DNA of 64,000 nt from Lantana camara. Lineage: Eukaryota; Streptophyta; Magnoliopsida; Lamiales; Verbenaceae. The stretch spans positions 42,715,001 through 42,779,000 of the forward strand of contig CM074858.1 of NCBI GenBank assembly GCA_037501455.1. Direction: 5' to 3'. Every line of letters starts with the position of its first letter. The stretch's first letter is position 1. The translations under genes were made by a program, and so were the position numbers. Shown here piece after piece: positions 22,264-35,563 of this stretch. Below the pieces are notes generated by a model. It was not told the DNA's origin. It saw only the letters and a program-made list of their open reading frames with translations, and searched no databases.

Positions 22264-25200
22264 GTACAAGCAACAGCCCCTGTTTTGATAGCAACTAACG
22301 CAGAAAAGGGGCACCAACTCACGCATGAAATGCAGGCAAGAAAGGCAGCAAAACTAAGCATGAAAAGCTGCAAGAACTCATCTTGAATGATCCCACAAAG
22401 CCATGAAATTAACAGCAACAAGCAAAGAGGAATCACGGCATTTTGACAGCAACAATTCAGTTTGAAAAACAGGGCAACTAATCGCGAAAAACAGGGTATG
22501 TCTGCTCTCAAATAATCCTACTCATTTCAGGTTATTTAGGCCATCAAATACACAGCTAAGCAACACCATTTCAACACATAATTCAGTTCCAAACAAGCTC
22601 AACCAAGAAAAGAAAGTATACGTGACATTTCATGGAAATTTCTCAAAGTGCCATAAATGATAACTCATTAATACTTCAACCACCATGAAATAAATGATCA
22701 TAAATGAAATGAGGATGTCAAAATAATCATTCTCAAGCTTGGAATCAATCAAAACCAACAAGAATTGAATAAGATCAATAATTTTGCTCAAAACGTACTA
22801 TTTCGAGTGCAGCCCAGAAACTCAAGAAACCAAGCTCAAATTTAGGAAAGAAAGGATGAAAATGATCAGGAATGAACATATATTACAACCTTAAGCTTAC
22901 CTTGTTGATTGGATGAAGTTTGGATGAGATTTGAGCTCCAAAATCTCTAAGGAATGAAGGGTTACGGGAATGACTGTAATTCCAGAGACTTCGGCTGAGA
23001 TTTGGGAATTTTATGAGGATTAGTTTGGTTAGGGCATGATATCTCAGGTTAGGTAGTTGAGTTAGGGTTCAATAGAATCAAACCATGGTTAATTTGGTTA
23101 AAGTTTGGATAAGATATGACTATTTTTGTACAACAAGGTCAGTTTGGTCGCCGTTTCGTTTTTCGGTTGAATTTCGGAGGTTCAAATGACATTGGAAAAA
23201 TATAAGGCTAACTTTACTAAACTCAAATTTTCGTTACGAGTTCAGTGGAGTTGACGGAACACGAATCCGAGTTCCCGAGCTCAAGATATTAAATTCGGAA
23301 CCAAGGGTACGCTAAGTGCTCGTTAGCCCCCGATTTGGTTCCACGATACAAATTAAATTCGTTAACAGATCAAATGAATTCGAAAACAAAAACCGAGCAT
23401 ATAGGCATGTTCATAACACACATATTTACGATATACTACAATTTCACGACATTTCGATATCATTTCATATAAGAACGATACACAAAATAAACAACCAAAC
23501 TCATTTCATGCAATTCATGCACATATACATTAAAATTCATGCACATTTCATAAGTTCCATGCATAAAATTTAAATCAAAGAATTAATTCTAATTTTAGAT
23601 AAAATATATTAAAGTCAACGTACATATTTGAATAAATTAATTAACAACATAATTAACATTAATAATTAAATTAACAATAATTAAAAAATATATATATATA
23701 TATTTTTATAATACGAAATATTTTAGGATAATAATAAATTAAAATAAAATATAATAAAATAAAGTAATAATTATTTATAATAAAATTAAATATAAAACAC
23801 GTAAAAACAATTAATTCGCGCAAATTGGTAAACACATACGTCGTACCTTTACGTCTGAAAAGTCGGGGCGTTACAGTTCACCGAAGTAATAAGGTTGAAG
23901 GTTGATAATTCATAATGCGGTTGGAGACTCCGATTTGGCTCTTGATTAATTCTTAGAATTTCCCTTTTTGCTCGTAGTACTAAGCTTTGGAATCCTCGGG
24001 GTGTTGACATCGTAACAACTACCCCATTCCATAGCCAGTCTTTATTCAAGAATCATACTCGACCCTTTCTCGGATTCTCGAATTTATTCTCTCGCCGATA
24101 TAACATCCCCAACTTGCCACGGAAAACATTTGAAAAGCCGGCAACCCATCTTGATTAAATCATAGTATCCCTTTCCACAACCAATTGTATTAATCCTCAC
24201 TAAATCAATCACCAATTATAGTGATTGGGTCGATTCCTGTTATTCACTACCTTTCTTAACCCCTCGTCTTCAAGTCAGGGAACACGGTAATCCAATTATA
24301 ATCACTTCCACGATTAACTTCACAGTTTTCATCACTTAAAATTTTGACATGGTAGCAAGTGCTAGTCCTTCATATGAATCCTTCTTCATCTCTTGCCATG
24401 ATAATTCTTCCTTCTCTTTGAACGATAGTGATACATCCAGTTTTGATCCATTTACTCCTTTACACTTAGTCCACATAATTTCACCATCTCTACTTCCCGA
24501 TTTTCCTCAACTTAATACTCTTGAAAGTTTTCATAGAAGTATGACCGACAACCCAGCGAAATTCGTATGTCGTGTTATCCACATTCCTTCAATAGTTAGT
24601 GATGTCTTTTGCTATTCTTTCGAATTACTTCATCTTTAATCTTTATACGTACATTTTATCTCTTCTCCTTTTTATTCACCCCTTGAATTCTTTTGCTGAG
24701 GACTTAGTTAACTTAGGAGTGGGTACCATCATCTTCAAGCATGACTATTCTATCGAGATTTCCTTTTTCCCAAAGTTATTTGCAAAATCCATCAGAGGTT
24801 CCCTGATAATATCACCATCTTCGATATCTGAATCCCATATACACGACTGGCCCAAGAATCTATTTGTAAAGATGCATTCGGTTCCGGCTCCTCCAATTCC
24901 CTAGGGTCCAATTCAACTCCTTCCATAATTGCTTCCTCCTATTCCTTTCTCCTTAACTTCTTTTGAGTCATCAAGGAAAATCAACAGTACATAGTTGGAT
25001 CTTAATTTGTTGGGTGTCATCCGCATTCCCCCTACCCTCAATTAAAATCAACCTCTATAGTTGCCATCACGAATTGTGCCAATCTGATTCTGTAGCACCC
25101 GGAACGCTAGGCGCCACATCCCCCGCACTATAGGCTCAATCCACATATGAAACGGGCAATTCATACATGAACCGAAACTATAGCGAACGGGAGACAATAA

Positions 25201-25892
25201 AAAACAAACACAAGGCTAGGCGGGTACCCTTAAGTAAAACCAAAACAACTCAGAGCAATAAAATAGCGGAAGCCAAAAGCATTCAATACATATAGGTACC
25301 ATATTTACATATTTACTTATAGGTACCGACAATTCATATCATTACAATATCAATCCCAAGCATAAATCAAGATATACTACAAATAGCTAGTATCAACACA
25401 AGTACAATGTATGAAGGTGCAGTGCTAGACCCGAATAAAAGACACGAGACCCTAATTCCCGCCTAGCACGAACCTGCAAAACTGAAAAGTGGAGGTGTCA
25501 GTCCAAACGGACTGAGCAAGGGGTATAAATGAATATATGCGCATATACATGCAAGTTATAATCTCGGGTAATAATTTTTGGAAATCAAACACAATTATTA
25601 GAGTAGAAGGTACTATCGCCCGAGGTTACAACTAATTCCATTTACCAATTAATTCAGTTCAATACAATCAATAGGTGGCCCGGCGAGTGAGGGCAATTCT
25701 CCAACCTTGCTCCGACCGTGTACAATCAATCAATTTGTTAGGTGATTAGGTGATCAAGCAATTATTTACTGTGCACAATTAGCAGTTTCAGTGACTCCTT
25801 CTTCCTCCGGGTGATGGTGGGATTGCAAGGCCCCACCATCCAATCAGTCTGGGTAGAGGGTACATGAATCCCTAAGCCCGGAACTCCTTCCT

Positions 25893-25910
25893 CCCCTAAT
25901 CTCCTAGGGG
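25893..25910 (-). other. Conserved stem-loop, CCCCTA/TAGGGG version (L6)
   Basis: CCCCTAGGAGATTAGGGG on the minus strand has six perfect pairs and a GGAGAT loop. Compared with CCACTA/TAGTGG in L10, the third base changed on both arms. Confidence 0.7.
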
Positions 25911-26449
25911 GTTCAGGGGTCATCCCAAATGGTGAGGATAGCACTCGAGTTACCCATCAGCCCATGCTTTCCCGGTTGGCTCGAGCCACCATCCTCGGGC
26001 CCACAGTGCAATTCAATGTCTAGCCAAAACAATCAATCCGTCAATCAGTCAATCAATCAATCGGTTTTGCTAAATCATTTGAAAATCATAAAGTTCGCAA
26101 ACTATAGATATATATATACATTTTGGCCGAAATAGTCACATAAGGGTTGTAAGGGTTCTATTTATCTAGAATTTAAACCTCACCTTGACAGCCAACCAAA
26201 AAGAAGCAAGAGAGCACCCTACTGAGCGGGCTCCTCGAAACCGGGACCGTGATCTGTGCAACAAGGACAAGTGTGAAGTAAGACTCGACTCGAATGGACC
26301 AGTTATGACGAACGGTAAAGTCATGCACCAATATGTTATGCAATAACGATTATTGAATGTCAAATACGAGCATGATTGTCAATAAACCAAGTATATAGCA
26401 CATACACGTACATCCAAGCATGCAAAACAATATGCACGAAAACAAGAGG

Positions 26450-26658
26450 TGACACGCCCGTGCCACCAAAACACACTAAGCCGTGACACCCCCGTGTCAC
26501 GGTACAGCGGACCAAAAGTGGGAAAAGGAAGGTGACACGCCCGTGTCACCACAACAAGGCAAGCCGTGATACCCCCGTGTCACGGTACAGAAAAACCCAG
26601 CCAGCCAACATGCACCCCCGTGTCACCCAAAACAAAGCACAGGTGACACGCCCGTATC
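26450..26658. repeat. Cluster of six dyad boxes in L6 (TGACAC arms)
   Basis: Boxes begin near 26450, 26484, 26533, 26567, 26611 and 26643, with GCCC or CCCC centres. Spacings of 34, 49, 34, 44 and 32 are close to the mirror order of L0 (34, 49, 34, 43, 34), as expected for opposite orientation. Confidence 0.85.
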
Positions 26659-27772
26659 ACCTGTGCGTGACAGAAAAACAGGGGTTTCCATGCAAAACCA
26701 ACCCAAACACCAAATTCAATCCAATAAAAATGCTCAAACACAACATATACTTAATATACTTCAACTATACAACAATCAAACCAATAAATATACATCAAAT
26801 CACCAAGAATTAGGCCCCAAAACACCATAGTTATTCATATACTCCAACTTTCACATAACTTCATGTTTCATGCAAGAAATGAAGGAAATATGAGCCACAC
26901 ATGCTTCTAATCATGGATACACATGAAAGCATCAAGCTAACATCAAACCCTACTCATATAATCCATCAAGAGATTCAATCCATTCTCATGTTATACCTTG
27001 AAATGAAAGAAGAATGAGATGAGGATGAAGAGATGAAGATGTTGATGCTTCTAGCTTCAAAGTTCCTCAAAATAGCTTGGATTATGAGATGAAATCTTCT
27101 CCTTCTATTGAGGTGTATATACCGATCCTTAGTGTGTGTGTATGTGAGGTTCTTGTATGAAAATGTATGTATGAGCAAGTGATGGAAGAGGTGTATATAC
27201 TAGATATATTATATCATCCACTATCATAACATATGTCCCCAATTTGCAAACAAGTCCCTAGGTTATTTAAATGAATGCAATCAAGTAATAACCCTACCCA
27301 AAAGATCCATTAGCTCCAATCCAAGTTATGCAATTGAGTCCATAATTTCATGAAATGATCAATTAAGGTCACATAATACAATTAAGCACACTATCACTTA
27401 ATTCATGAATTTCACATTAAAAATCAATTCATATAAATACCTAGGAATGTATAAGGCACACAATAATATAATGAAATCATAATAAGTAAGTAAATATATA
27501 AACTTAAACTCCCAACACCTGAAGACCCGCACGTGGCGTGCTTACCTGAACTTCCGGAATTTGGGGCGTTACAGATTCGGTTCCTTTTCTTTTGAGCTAA
27601 CATAACAGTCCCGCAGAAGCTCCTCCGTAATTCCACCAACTCCAGAGTATGATACCCGACTCTATAGAAAACCCCCTATTTCGAAATCTATCCATATCCT
27701 TTTCGCCGAAAATCCTAATCTCCTTCTACTGAGTAACTCTAGCTAAGAAATGGTTCAGTGGGTTACTCACAT

Positions 27773-28212
27773 AAAATCAAGACGTTTGAACTGGAATGAC
27801 ATCCATCTTCCTTTGCCCCCTGACTTCCCTCTTTCCAATTTTTCTTACAATCCGAAGTCTTTTCCTCTTTTCTTATTTGATCCAAATAATTCTAAGTCCA
27901 TTCCAACCCTAAATCTCCCAAAATTTAACTTTCACTTCTGGCATATCCCTATCGCCCAAAAATTTTCCTTTTGACCCGCTTCGGTAGAGCTTCGGTAAGG
28001 TTTCGGTAGAATTAGTAGTTGAGGCATTAAACTGAGAAAGTATCCTAACAAGTATACACTCAAACAGTACATGTTGGGTTAGAATGTTCAATGCGTGCAG
28101 CACATATTTCAACAAAAGAAATATAACATCTAGACATCAATTATAACACCCAAGACACATAATTCCACAAAAGAGTATGCAATAACAATTTAACAATTAG
28201 AATGTTAAAACA
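27773..28212. other. 440-base segment absent from unit 2
   Basis: Unit 2 joins the bases equivalent to 27772 directly to those equivalent to 28213, with a short 'cat' overlap at the junction (near 38652). Otherwise the flanks match closely. It is a simple deletion in unit 2 or its parent. Confidence 0.8.
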
Positions 28213-29351
28213 CATTAGAGTAATTATATTAATCACAAGGTACATATAGATAAGGAAATTGAAATAATTTGAAATGGCGTATGATGTACGTGCTATGAAT
28301 GCTATGAACCTGTCACCGTGGTGGTGGCTTTAGCTCGATAACTTGTCCTTTGATTCCATTATCATGAGCACAGTTTGCAAGGTTGAACATTGTTCAATCG
28401 TTGGTGATGCATTCCCATCCTTGCTTGCTTCTTGATATCACCGTGTTCCAAAATTCCAAGGAGTTGATGCGATTTGAATTCTTCGAGACTCCTGGCTATC
28501 TTTGCTTTGCATCCATTTGTTAATCCTCAATTACAATCGTTCCCCCATGCTTCTTAACTTGACTCCCTTTTTTTTTTTTGGTAAAATCCTACAATTAACG
28601 GCTCTCCACTCTTTTCATCTTAGTTGAGTCGAAGCCTCCAACACCTCTTGCATTTGGTCCTTTGAAGTTTCCCAACTTGACCTTCCAATTGCTCAACCAT
28701 CTCGAACTCGGAGGTCTCAACGGTGGACCTTGGAGAGTTTGATCTCGTATTGAACGCCTTTATAATTGGGTGGTAAGAAGTTCCACATCTATCTTGTTGT
28801 CTCACCACTCCCTTAAATTAGAAATTTCAAGTCTCCACCATACTTGTACTTTGATAATCTTCAAGGTTTGTAAAAAGGATGAAATTGATGAACCTTCCCA
28901 TGATCCAAGATTCCTATTAGCTTCCTCTCATGATATCGAGCCATGATATGAAATTCCATTTGGCAAGCCACAAAAATTGAACACCTAGCCTTCAATTCCC
29001 TTTTTGGTCCCACAAACCCTCCGTCGATCTAGTAGAAGTAACTTGTAGTTGAAATAGGTTGTAGCTTGATTGACATGATTACAATCTATACTCAAAATTC
29101 GACTCAAATATATATGTATGTCGGTTAGGATATGCTTATGGCACAAAGTTGAATCAGTGAAAGCACACTAAATGCAAAATGCAATACCAAAGTAATGAGA
29201 TTAAAATTAAGTTATGTATATCGAACAATCTCAACAATTAGCAGCAAATAACAGTAAAAGCCAATGCAATGCATACGTTGACAAGTTGTTCCTATACCGC
29301 ACGACCTAAACTGACTCAATCACGACACTAGAACACCGGTTTTGCAATCGG

Positions 29352-29363
29352 GCTCTGATACCA
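29352..29363 (-). other. Primer binding site for initiator tRNA-Met (unit 1)
   Basis: The minus strand reads TGGTATCAGAGC, complementary to the 3' end of plant initiator tRNA-Met. It lies 8 bases (TCCTTAAG) inside the LTR B boundary. It fixes LTR B as the 5' LTR of unit 1. Confidence 0.92.
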
Positions 29364-30311
29364 CTTAAGGATGTAGCACCCTGCACGTGAGGCACCACAT
29401 CCCCCGCACTATGGCTCAACACGAGTAACGAAATCGTAAATCCGTACCCGTATCAAATCGTAGCGAACGGGAGACAAATAGAAAACCCTCCTAAGCTAGG
29501 CGGAACTTAGACCCTGTAATCAGAACTAATCAGCCAAACATAATGCATCGGAAAACTAAAATTCAAATACACGAACCATAAGCAGACTTGGCTCTTCAGG
29601 CCTCTTTTAACTCATAACCAATGCCCGACAAGAGCAATTCAATAGCAATTATACAAAGATTCAAGTTCATAATCGTACAAGGTTGAATCATGCACAATTT
29701 AAATACATAAGTGAATGCAGAGACGCTTCTAACTTAACTTGACCGACTCGAACTCAACACTACCCCGCCTAGCTCGAAACTCCCAAGCCAAACCTGCACA
29801 CTAAAGTGTTGGGGAGGGAGAGGGTCAGTCTCTAGAAGACTGAGCGAGCAGGAGCGATAAATATATATAAAACACGCACATGCAAGACATAAATCCCGAG
29901 CAAAGTTTTATTTAAAGTTAGTTCCCAAAAGGCAAGAAAATACTAAGCAATGCTCGAACTTTATGACTAACCATATTAAATTTATTAAGCTCATAATTTA
30001 TACATAAACATAAAGGCTCGACGAGTGAGCGTGCATCAACTCCAACCAAACTCCGACCGTGTACGACAAATATCATTAATACTTTAAATAGGTGATCATG
30101 CAATATATCATAATACACACAGATCATATATCATATCATAAGTCATATTCGTTTGGGCAATCCGTGTCCCGGCCTTCCCGCACGGTGCATAGCATAAAAC
30201 AAGTTCCAACCTTCTTCCTCCGGATAGTGGACGGGTTTGCAAGGCCCGACCACCTAAACATATCATTGTGGCTATGAGGTTCTTGAGGCCTCAAAGCCCG
30301 GTTAGCGTTTC

Positions 30312-30334
30312 CTCGTCAAAAACTCCTTGACGAG
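30312..30334 (-). other. Conserved stem-loop of LTR B
   Basis: Perfect 8-base arms as in LTR A. Confidence 0.65.
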
Positions 30335-31322
30335 GTCCGTTTCGCCATTAACATAATGGAATCAGCACATGGGATCACCGTCGGCCCTTGCCTCCCCGGA
30401 TAGCCACATGTACTAAATTCCTGGGCCCGTGAACATAACATACATGCATAATCTCGCCAAAACATATTAGTTCATGTGAAGCATATCATATTTCATAATT
30501 CATTTGAAAAGGGTTCAATCAATCAATATTTACTCGAGAACTTTACTTTAAAAGTAACATATATATATATACGTAAGGTTTTGGCCAAAGCTGGTCACAT
30601 AGGGTTGTAGGGTTAATATGTAACTAAAACGAAAACACCCTCACCTGGAAGACCACGAGACATAAAACATGAGCAATACAGGTGCCTATTTAATCCGGAA
30701 GTCTCCGCCCTGGAAACGAACTGTACAAGAGAATGAACAATGTGTACCAGTGAGAGGAGACTCAAAATGACCAAATAGGACGCTCGACAATGTAATGATC
30801 ATGATATGAATGAATAAAAGATGTTATAATGTAATGAACACGTTCATGTGCACTATTAAAGTCATAAAGACATATAAACATTCAATTCGTTCATTCAATG
30901 AAGTGTTCGTATTCAAACGAATCCATATCCTTCACATTTCACGTCAAAGGAATTTAAATCATATAATCAAGTCATTCAAATATAATCATAGCACAAGTTA
31001 GATCACATTTCTAATTAGAAAATAAACAATTACATACATCACATCACATAATATAACATATTTCCAAAGTTTGAAAACAAGAAGAAATCACAATCATATG
31101 ATAGGGAAAATAGGTTACGGAAATCACAAACGCCACAAAACGCACATAAACGGCTTTCACCAAAAGCATGCCTAAATCTCATCTAATTGTTATGAATCAA
31201 ACCACCATACTCTCAGCACATAGTAAAACAAGTTCTTAGTTCAACACGAATGAAGATAAGGGCGTTAAAGAGGTGAAACAATCAAAAACCGAGAAGGAGA
31301 AGACAAGAAATGCGCAGGGGGA

Positions 31323-31448
31323 GGGACACGCCCGTGTCCCTCAATTTGAATAGACTGAGACACGGGGGTGTCTCAGTACAGACCTTCCAAAAGGGCATGA
31401 CACGGGGGTGTCTCATATTACAAGGCAAATGAGACACGGGGGTGTCAC
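31323..31448. repeat. Dyad-box cluster of LTR B
   Basis: Four boxes in the same order as LTR A: GGGACACGCCCGTGTCCC (31323-31340), GAGACACGGGGGTGTCTC (31357-31374), a hybrid near 31398 and a hybrid at 31431-31448. Confidence 0.8.
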
Positions 31449-33119
31449 GCTATAGACCCAAAAACGCAACCAAAGCTTACCGGCAAAACAAACCCTATAC
31501 CAAATCAGTCCCAAAAGCATACCAAATCAACTCCAAATCTTATGAAACTTGATATAAAACATATTTAGCATGTTAGGAGCATATTTCATTTAGAAATAAA
31601 AGGCCAAATCACACGTTAAAAGCACCAAAACCATGCAGCAAATCTTCTGCGCCAAGACCGCACATACGAGCTCAATTGTTCAATCATCCTATCATCAAGT
31701 GCTTAGGGGCTTAATTTGAAGCTGAAACTTTATGGAATGCATGCTAACATACTAAAAAACTAATATAAATCATATATATGCGAAATGGCACAAATTGAAA
31801 CACATTAGAATGACCAACGAACCACAAAAATGCAACAACAGCAGGTCTATCATGGATCATGCATAAAAACAGGTCATATATTTCGGTTTTGGGGCTTAAA
31901 ATGGATCCAAAAGCTTGCAACATGAATGCTAACATATAGAGAAATGAGTGTACATCATATCCACGCAAATTCACACGAAAACAAGGTCATTTGATCAAGC
32001 AACAAGACATGGTTCCACACAGCAGTCCAAAACAGGGGAGGCAGTTTGATCATCAAGTTTGGGGCTCTACATCACATAATTTCAACATAGGGTCTAAAGA
32101 GAAAATCATCCTAACATCATATACTATCAGTTAGGAAACAATTAGGCCAAGAAACAAGCTCATATAATCATTTACAAGCAAGGAAATCAGCTGCACAACC
32201 AAGCATGGTCACAAGAGCAATTACCCCCAAAAATCCTATTCATGCTCTTAGCCCAAACCCTTATCAAATCTTATCCAAAGAAAGTATTAAATGGATGAAA
32301 TCATGTATAAAAGAGTAGAGGATACATAAATATACATACCTTCAAGATATGGAGAAGAAAGGAAGTGATTTGAGCTCAAAAATCACAAGGGCCAAGGTTT
32401 TCTCTCCTCTTTTCTTCTCTTTCTCTCTCTCGATCAAGTGCAGCAGAAAAATGGGGGTTTTGGGTCGGTTTTTGCTGATAAATGGAGGAGAAACAGGTTA
32501 AATCAAGCATACAAGTCATGGTTAAAGCATGGTTAGGTTTAAGAGGTGTTAAGGGGTCCCACCATGAAGACTAGTCAACAAAAGGGTTGATCTTGCACGA
32601 GTTGTTTGTTACGGTTGGATTTCGAAGGTCTTAATGATCTCAAAAAGGTATGAGGCTTGCTCCATTGTCTCCGAATCGTCGATACGAAGGCAATGGAGGT
32701 GACGGAATTCGAATCCGAATTCCCGAGCTCAGGGTATGACGTCCGGAACCCAGGGCGCGCAAAAATCGTTTTAAGCCCTATAAGTTCCATCTCCAAAACC
32801 GAAATCAAAACTAAATCAAATGAGCTTAAAAATACAACGTAAGCATGTAAACACGTTATTAACTCACATAATTCAAGTATAACAAGTTGGTACAAAAATC
32901 GGAATTGAAAACGGAGTTAAACAAACCAAAATTGGTTTGAAAAGGGTTTAAACGTTTAAATTCCAAAACTAAAAGCTTAATATCATTAAAATAAAGTAAT
33001 TAACATTTAATACACTTAAAATAAAATTAAATATATAAAACACGTATAAATAATTATTTCGCGAAATTTGGTAAACACATACGTCATACTGTACAAATAA
33101 GAAAAACTGGGGCGTTACA

Positions 33120-33133
33120 ACCTCTCCCCCTTA
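33120..33133 (-). other. Polypurine tract of array unit 2
   Basis: TAAGGGGGAGAGGT on the minus strand directly abuts LTR B. Confidence 0.88.
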
Positions 33134-33208
33134 AAAGAATCCGTCCTCGGATTCACTATCTGCCTGAAAACAATTATAGGAGGAACCCCGTTCCCCACAG
33201 ACAACAAG

Positions 33209-33313
33209 GAGAGAATCCCCGTCTCTCAAACAACAATGAGAGAACCCCATCTCTCAAAAGTAACAAAGAGAGAACCCCGTCTCTTGAACAACAATGAGAG
33301 AACCCCGTCTCTC
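33209..33313. repeat. Tandem palindrome GAGAGAACCCCGTCTCTC, four copies
   Basis: It has the same position and arms as in unit 1 but one copy fewer. One right arm is altered to CTCTT. Confidence 0.8.
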
Positions 33314-34439
33314 GAAAGCAACAAGTGACGGAGTTCAAATTACCAAACACAAACACAACGAAGAGCAACCAACAAGGAGGAAGCATCAAAACAACCAATT
33401 ACGACAACTTAACCAAAACCACCACATAACGCCAAGGAACAATTATCACTTATTTAAATCCAACATCGATTATACAACATTTGTTAACGCATCAAGGAAT
33501 CAAAGCACAGATTATCAAAATTATTTAAATTAACAACGCGTGTATACATATGCCATGGATGTTTGAGGTACCGTTCATGTAGCACCCGAGCGTGAGGTAC
33601 CACATCCCCCGCACCGAGACTCGGCCCGTATATGAAATGAAAGTCCATACACGTGCCAAATTCACGACGAACGGGGACACAACACACACGCTATGCTAGG
33701 CGGGACTAATCCTTAAACCAATAAACTCAAGACAATATAAAATCAGAATTATAATTAAACGCGGAAGCAAGAACAACATATAATATATACAACGAGCCAC
33801 CAAGCTCCAAAAATAGATATACAAAAGCATTCAAGTATTCAACGGCACTCACGGCCTACAAATCATGACGCTTCATGCTATACTATGATCATATACAAAA
33901 TAACAATAGGAGTATGAATATATGAGACTGAAAAGAAGTGCTAAACAACAATGCAAAACCTATAAGACTTGTATTCCCACCTAGCACTCCTATACCTGCC
34001 CAAAACAACTGAAAACAAACCGGGTTCAGTCTAAAAGAGACTGGTGGGTATAAACCGGTGCATAAGATATAATATTGCAGAAATTAAGCACATACATGCA
34101 ACCCCTAATCCCGTGTGAAGTTTGATAAGAATTTCCCAAGTGGTTAAAACAAAAGAAAACAACAACGGGATTACGACGTTCATATTTATTCATAATTGTT
34201 CATAAGGGTTTATGGCCCGGCGAGTGGGCGTTCACAATCTCCAACCTACACCTCGTGTAATCATAATCAATTAATCATTCATTATCATACATATCTTTTG
34301 TGCTCATACATATCATGATCATAATCATTCATATACACCTTCTTCCTCCAGGTGGTGGACGGGTTTGAAAGGCCCGACCACCTAATCATATCAATGTGGC
34401 TATGAGGTTCATGAGTCCTCAAAGCCCGGTTAGCGTTTC

Positions 34440-34462
34440 CTCGTCAAAAACTCCTTGACGAG
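34440..34462 (-). other. Conserved stem-loop of L8
   Basis: Perfect 8-base arms as in L5. Confidence 0.65.
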
Positions 34463-35473
34463 GTCCGTTTCGCCGTAGTTGGTTGGGACTAGTATATGGG
34501 ATCCCCGTCAGCCCTTGCATCCTCGGTTAGCCACATATACTGAGTCCCGGGGCCCGTGCAATCATAATCATGTCTCGCCAAAACATAAGTTAGGGTTTCA
34601 TAAATAAAAAGGGCATACGTTTGAAATCATTTACACGAATTGACTTGATATATATAAATATACTATTTTGGCTTAAAAACTTGCACATATGGGATATATC
34701 GGGTCGTCTTAACTAGTAGAAGAAAAACCCAACTTTTAAAAGCAAAAGAAAGGCACAAGCGTCTCAATGCTCGTCCTCGTCTCCGACCAAACCCGAATCT
34801 GTGCAAAAGAAAAGGTATGAGACTGAACGACCACATATGACGCTCGGCAATGAAGTGAATATGACATGAATGCATAAAAGATCAAATCATATCATGGAAA
34901 TGTTCATGTGCACTATTAAGGAATTTAAAACATATAATCAAACCATTCGTTCATTCATTTCATTCAAATTCATAAAATCATAAATTCATAACACTCATAA
35001 CGCATATCAATTAATCTAAAATTCCATTTAATAATCATAGCAAGTAATATTCATGTTGACAATTAGAAAAGGATAAAAGAAACATTCAAACAATAATCGG
35101 TAATTTAAATACGCGAAATAGTGATCAATTAATTTCAAAAATTGAATTAAATCAAATAATATTTAAAATATATAATAAATATATATATAATAAATGTATA
35201 TATAATAAACATATGTATATATATAACATATATATATATATATATATATTCACGTACTCCACATGCATGCATAAATCATATTTAACATAACTAATACATA
35301 TATATATAACCATGCATGCATACACAAATATATATAATATATAGACATGCATGCAATGTACACACACAAAGCCATGCACACACACAAGCATATATATATA
35401 TATATACAACAACAATACAAGCATGCATGCAATAGAAGGAAAAAACGCAGGCAACAGTTCGAGAAAAACAGGG

Positions 35474-35563
35474 TGACACCCCCGTGTCACCTCCAAAGCA
35501 CAAACCGAGACACCCCCGTGTCTCGGTACAGAAATTTCAGGCCAAACCGCACCCCCGTGTCTC
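35474..35563. repeat. Dyad-box cluster of L8
   Basis: TGACACCCCCGTGTCA (35474-35489), GAGACACCCCCGTGTCTC (35507-35524) and a degraded third box (35549-35563). They match L5 except that the centre of box 2 is CCCC rather than CCTC. Confidence 0.8.

Larger units (their letters stand above)
20214..23875 (-). mobile_element. Solo family-R LTR L5 (3662 bp) in unit 1, TSD GTTCA
   Basis: It begins TGTAGCACCC and ends GGGGCGTTACA, with GTTCA at 20209-20213 and 23876-23880. The same LTR sits at exactly the same site in unit 2 (L8), and the uninterrupted site is preserved in unit 3. It carries dyad boxes (22174-22263), a stem-loop (21076-21098), an ACAAG|GTAAGC donor-like site near 22900 and long (TA)n runs. 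Confidence 0.94.
25091..27573 (-). mobile_element. Solo family-R LTR L6 (2483 bp), TSD GATTC
   Basis: It begins TGTAGCACCC and ends GGGGCGTTACA, with GATTC at 25086-25090 and 27574-27578. It is present only in unit 1, so it inserted after the array formed or was never copied. Its dyad cluster (26450-26658) matches L0 in both arms and spacing, placing both in one subfamily. The stem-loop is at 25893-25910, with a TTTCAAG|GTATAA donor-like site near 27000. Confidence 0.94.
19728..29371 (-). mobile_element. Interior of array unit 1 (non-coding), with two nested solo LTRs
   Basis: It runs from the polypurine tract (19728) to the primer site (29352-29363). Removing nested LTRs L5 (20214-23875) and L6 (25091-27573) and their TSDs leaves about 3.5 kb. 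No Gag, protease, reverse transcriptase or integrase motif is visible on either strand. The longest ORFs (24349-24904, + strand) are antisense and shared as non-coding drift between units. One stretch ('DSDIEDGDIIREP' on the minus strand near 24800) resembles a stretch in the + strand element near 59470, so an eroded gag remnant is possible. Overall it looks like a LARD interior. Confidence 0.75.
29372..33119 (-). mobile_element. Array LTR B (copy L7, 3748 bp)
   Basis: It begins TGTAGCACCC and ends GGGGCGTTACA. It is flanked on the left by the unit-1 primer site and on the right by the unit-2 polypurine tract, so it is shared by two units. It has the same landmarks as LTR A: stem-loop 30312-30334, dyad boxes 31323-31448 and GA/CT tract near 32400. 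It shares several base changes with LTR C against LTR A (for example around 31440-31480 and 31640-31660). Confidence 0.93.

Noticed and set aside
21799..22511. ORFs of 134-197 codons on the minus strand
   Set aside because: Largely Tyr-Ile runs translated from (TA)n, within LTR L5. The matching ORF in L8 (35152-35811) has the same origin, as does 55965-56288 in L12.
24349..24904. ORFs of 96 and 101 codons repeated at 37713-38268 and 44561-45116
   Set aside because: They repeat only because the array interiors are copies of one another. They are antisense to the element and have no known domain.
29345..29375. Possible tRNA-Met gene fragments
   Set aside because: Only the 12 bases complementary to the tRNA 3' end are present, next to an LTR; this is a primer binding site.
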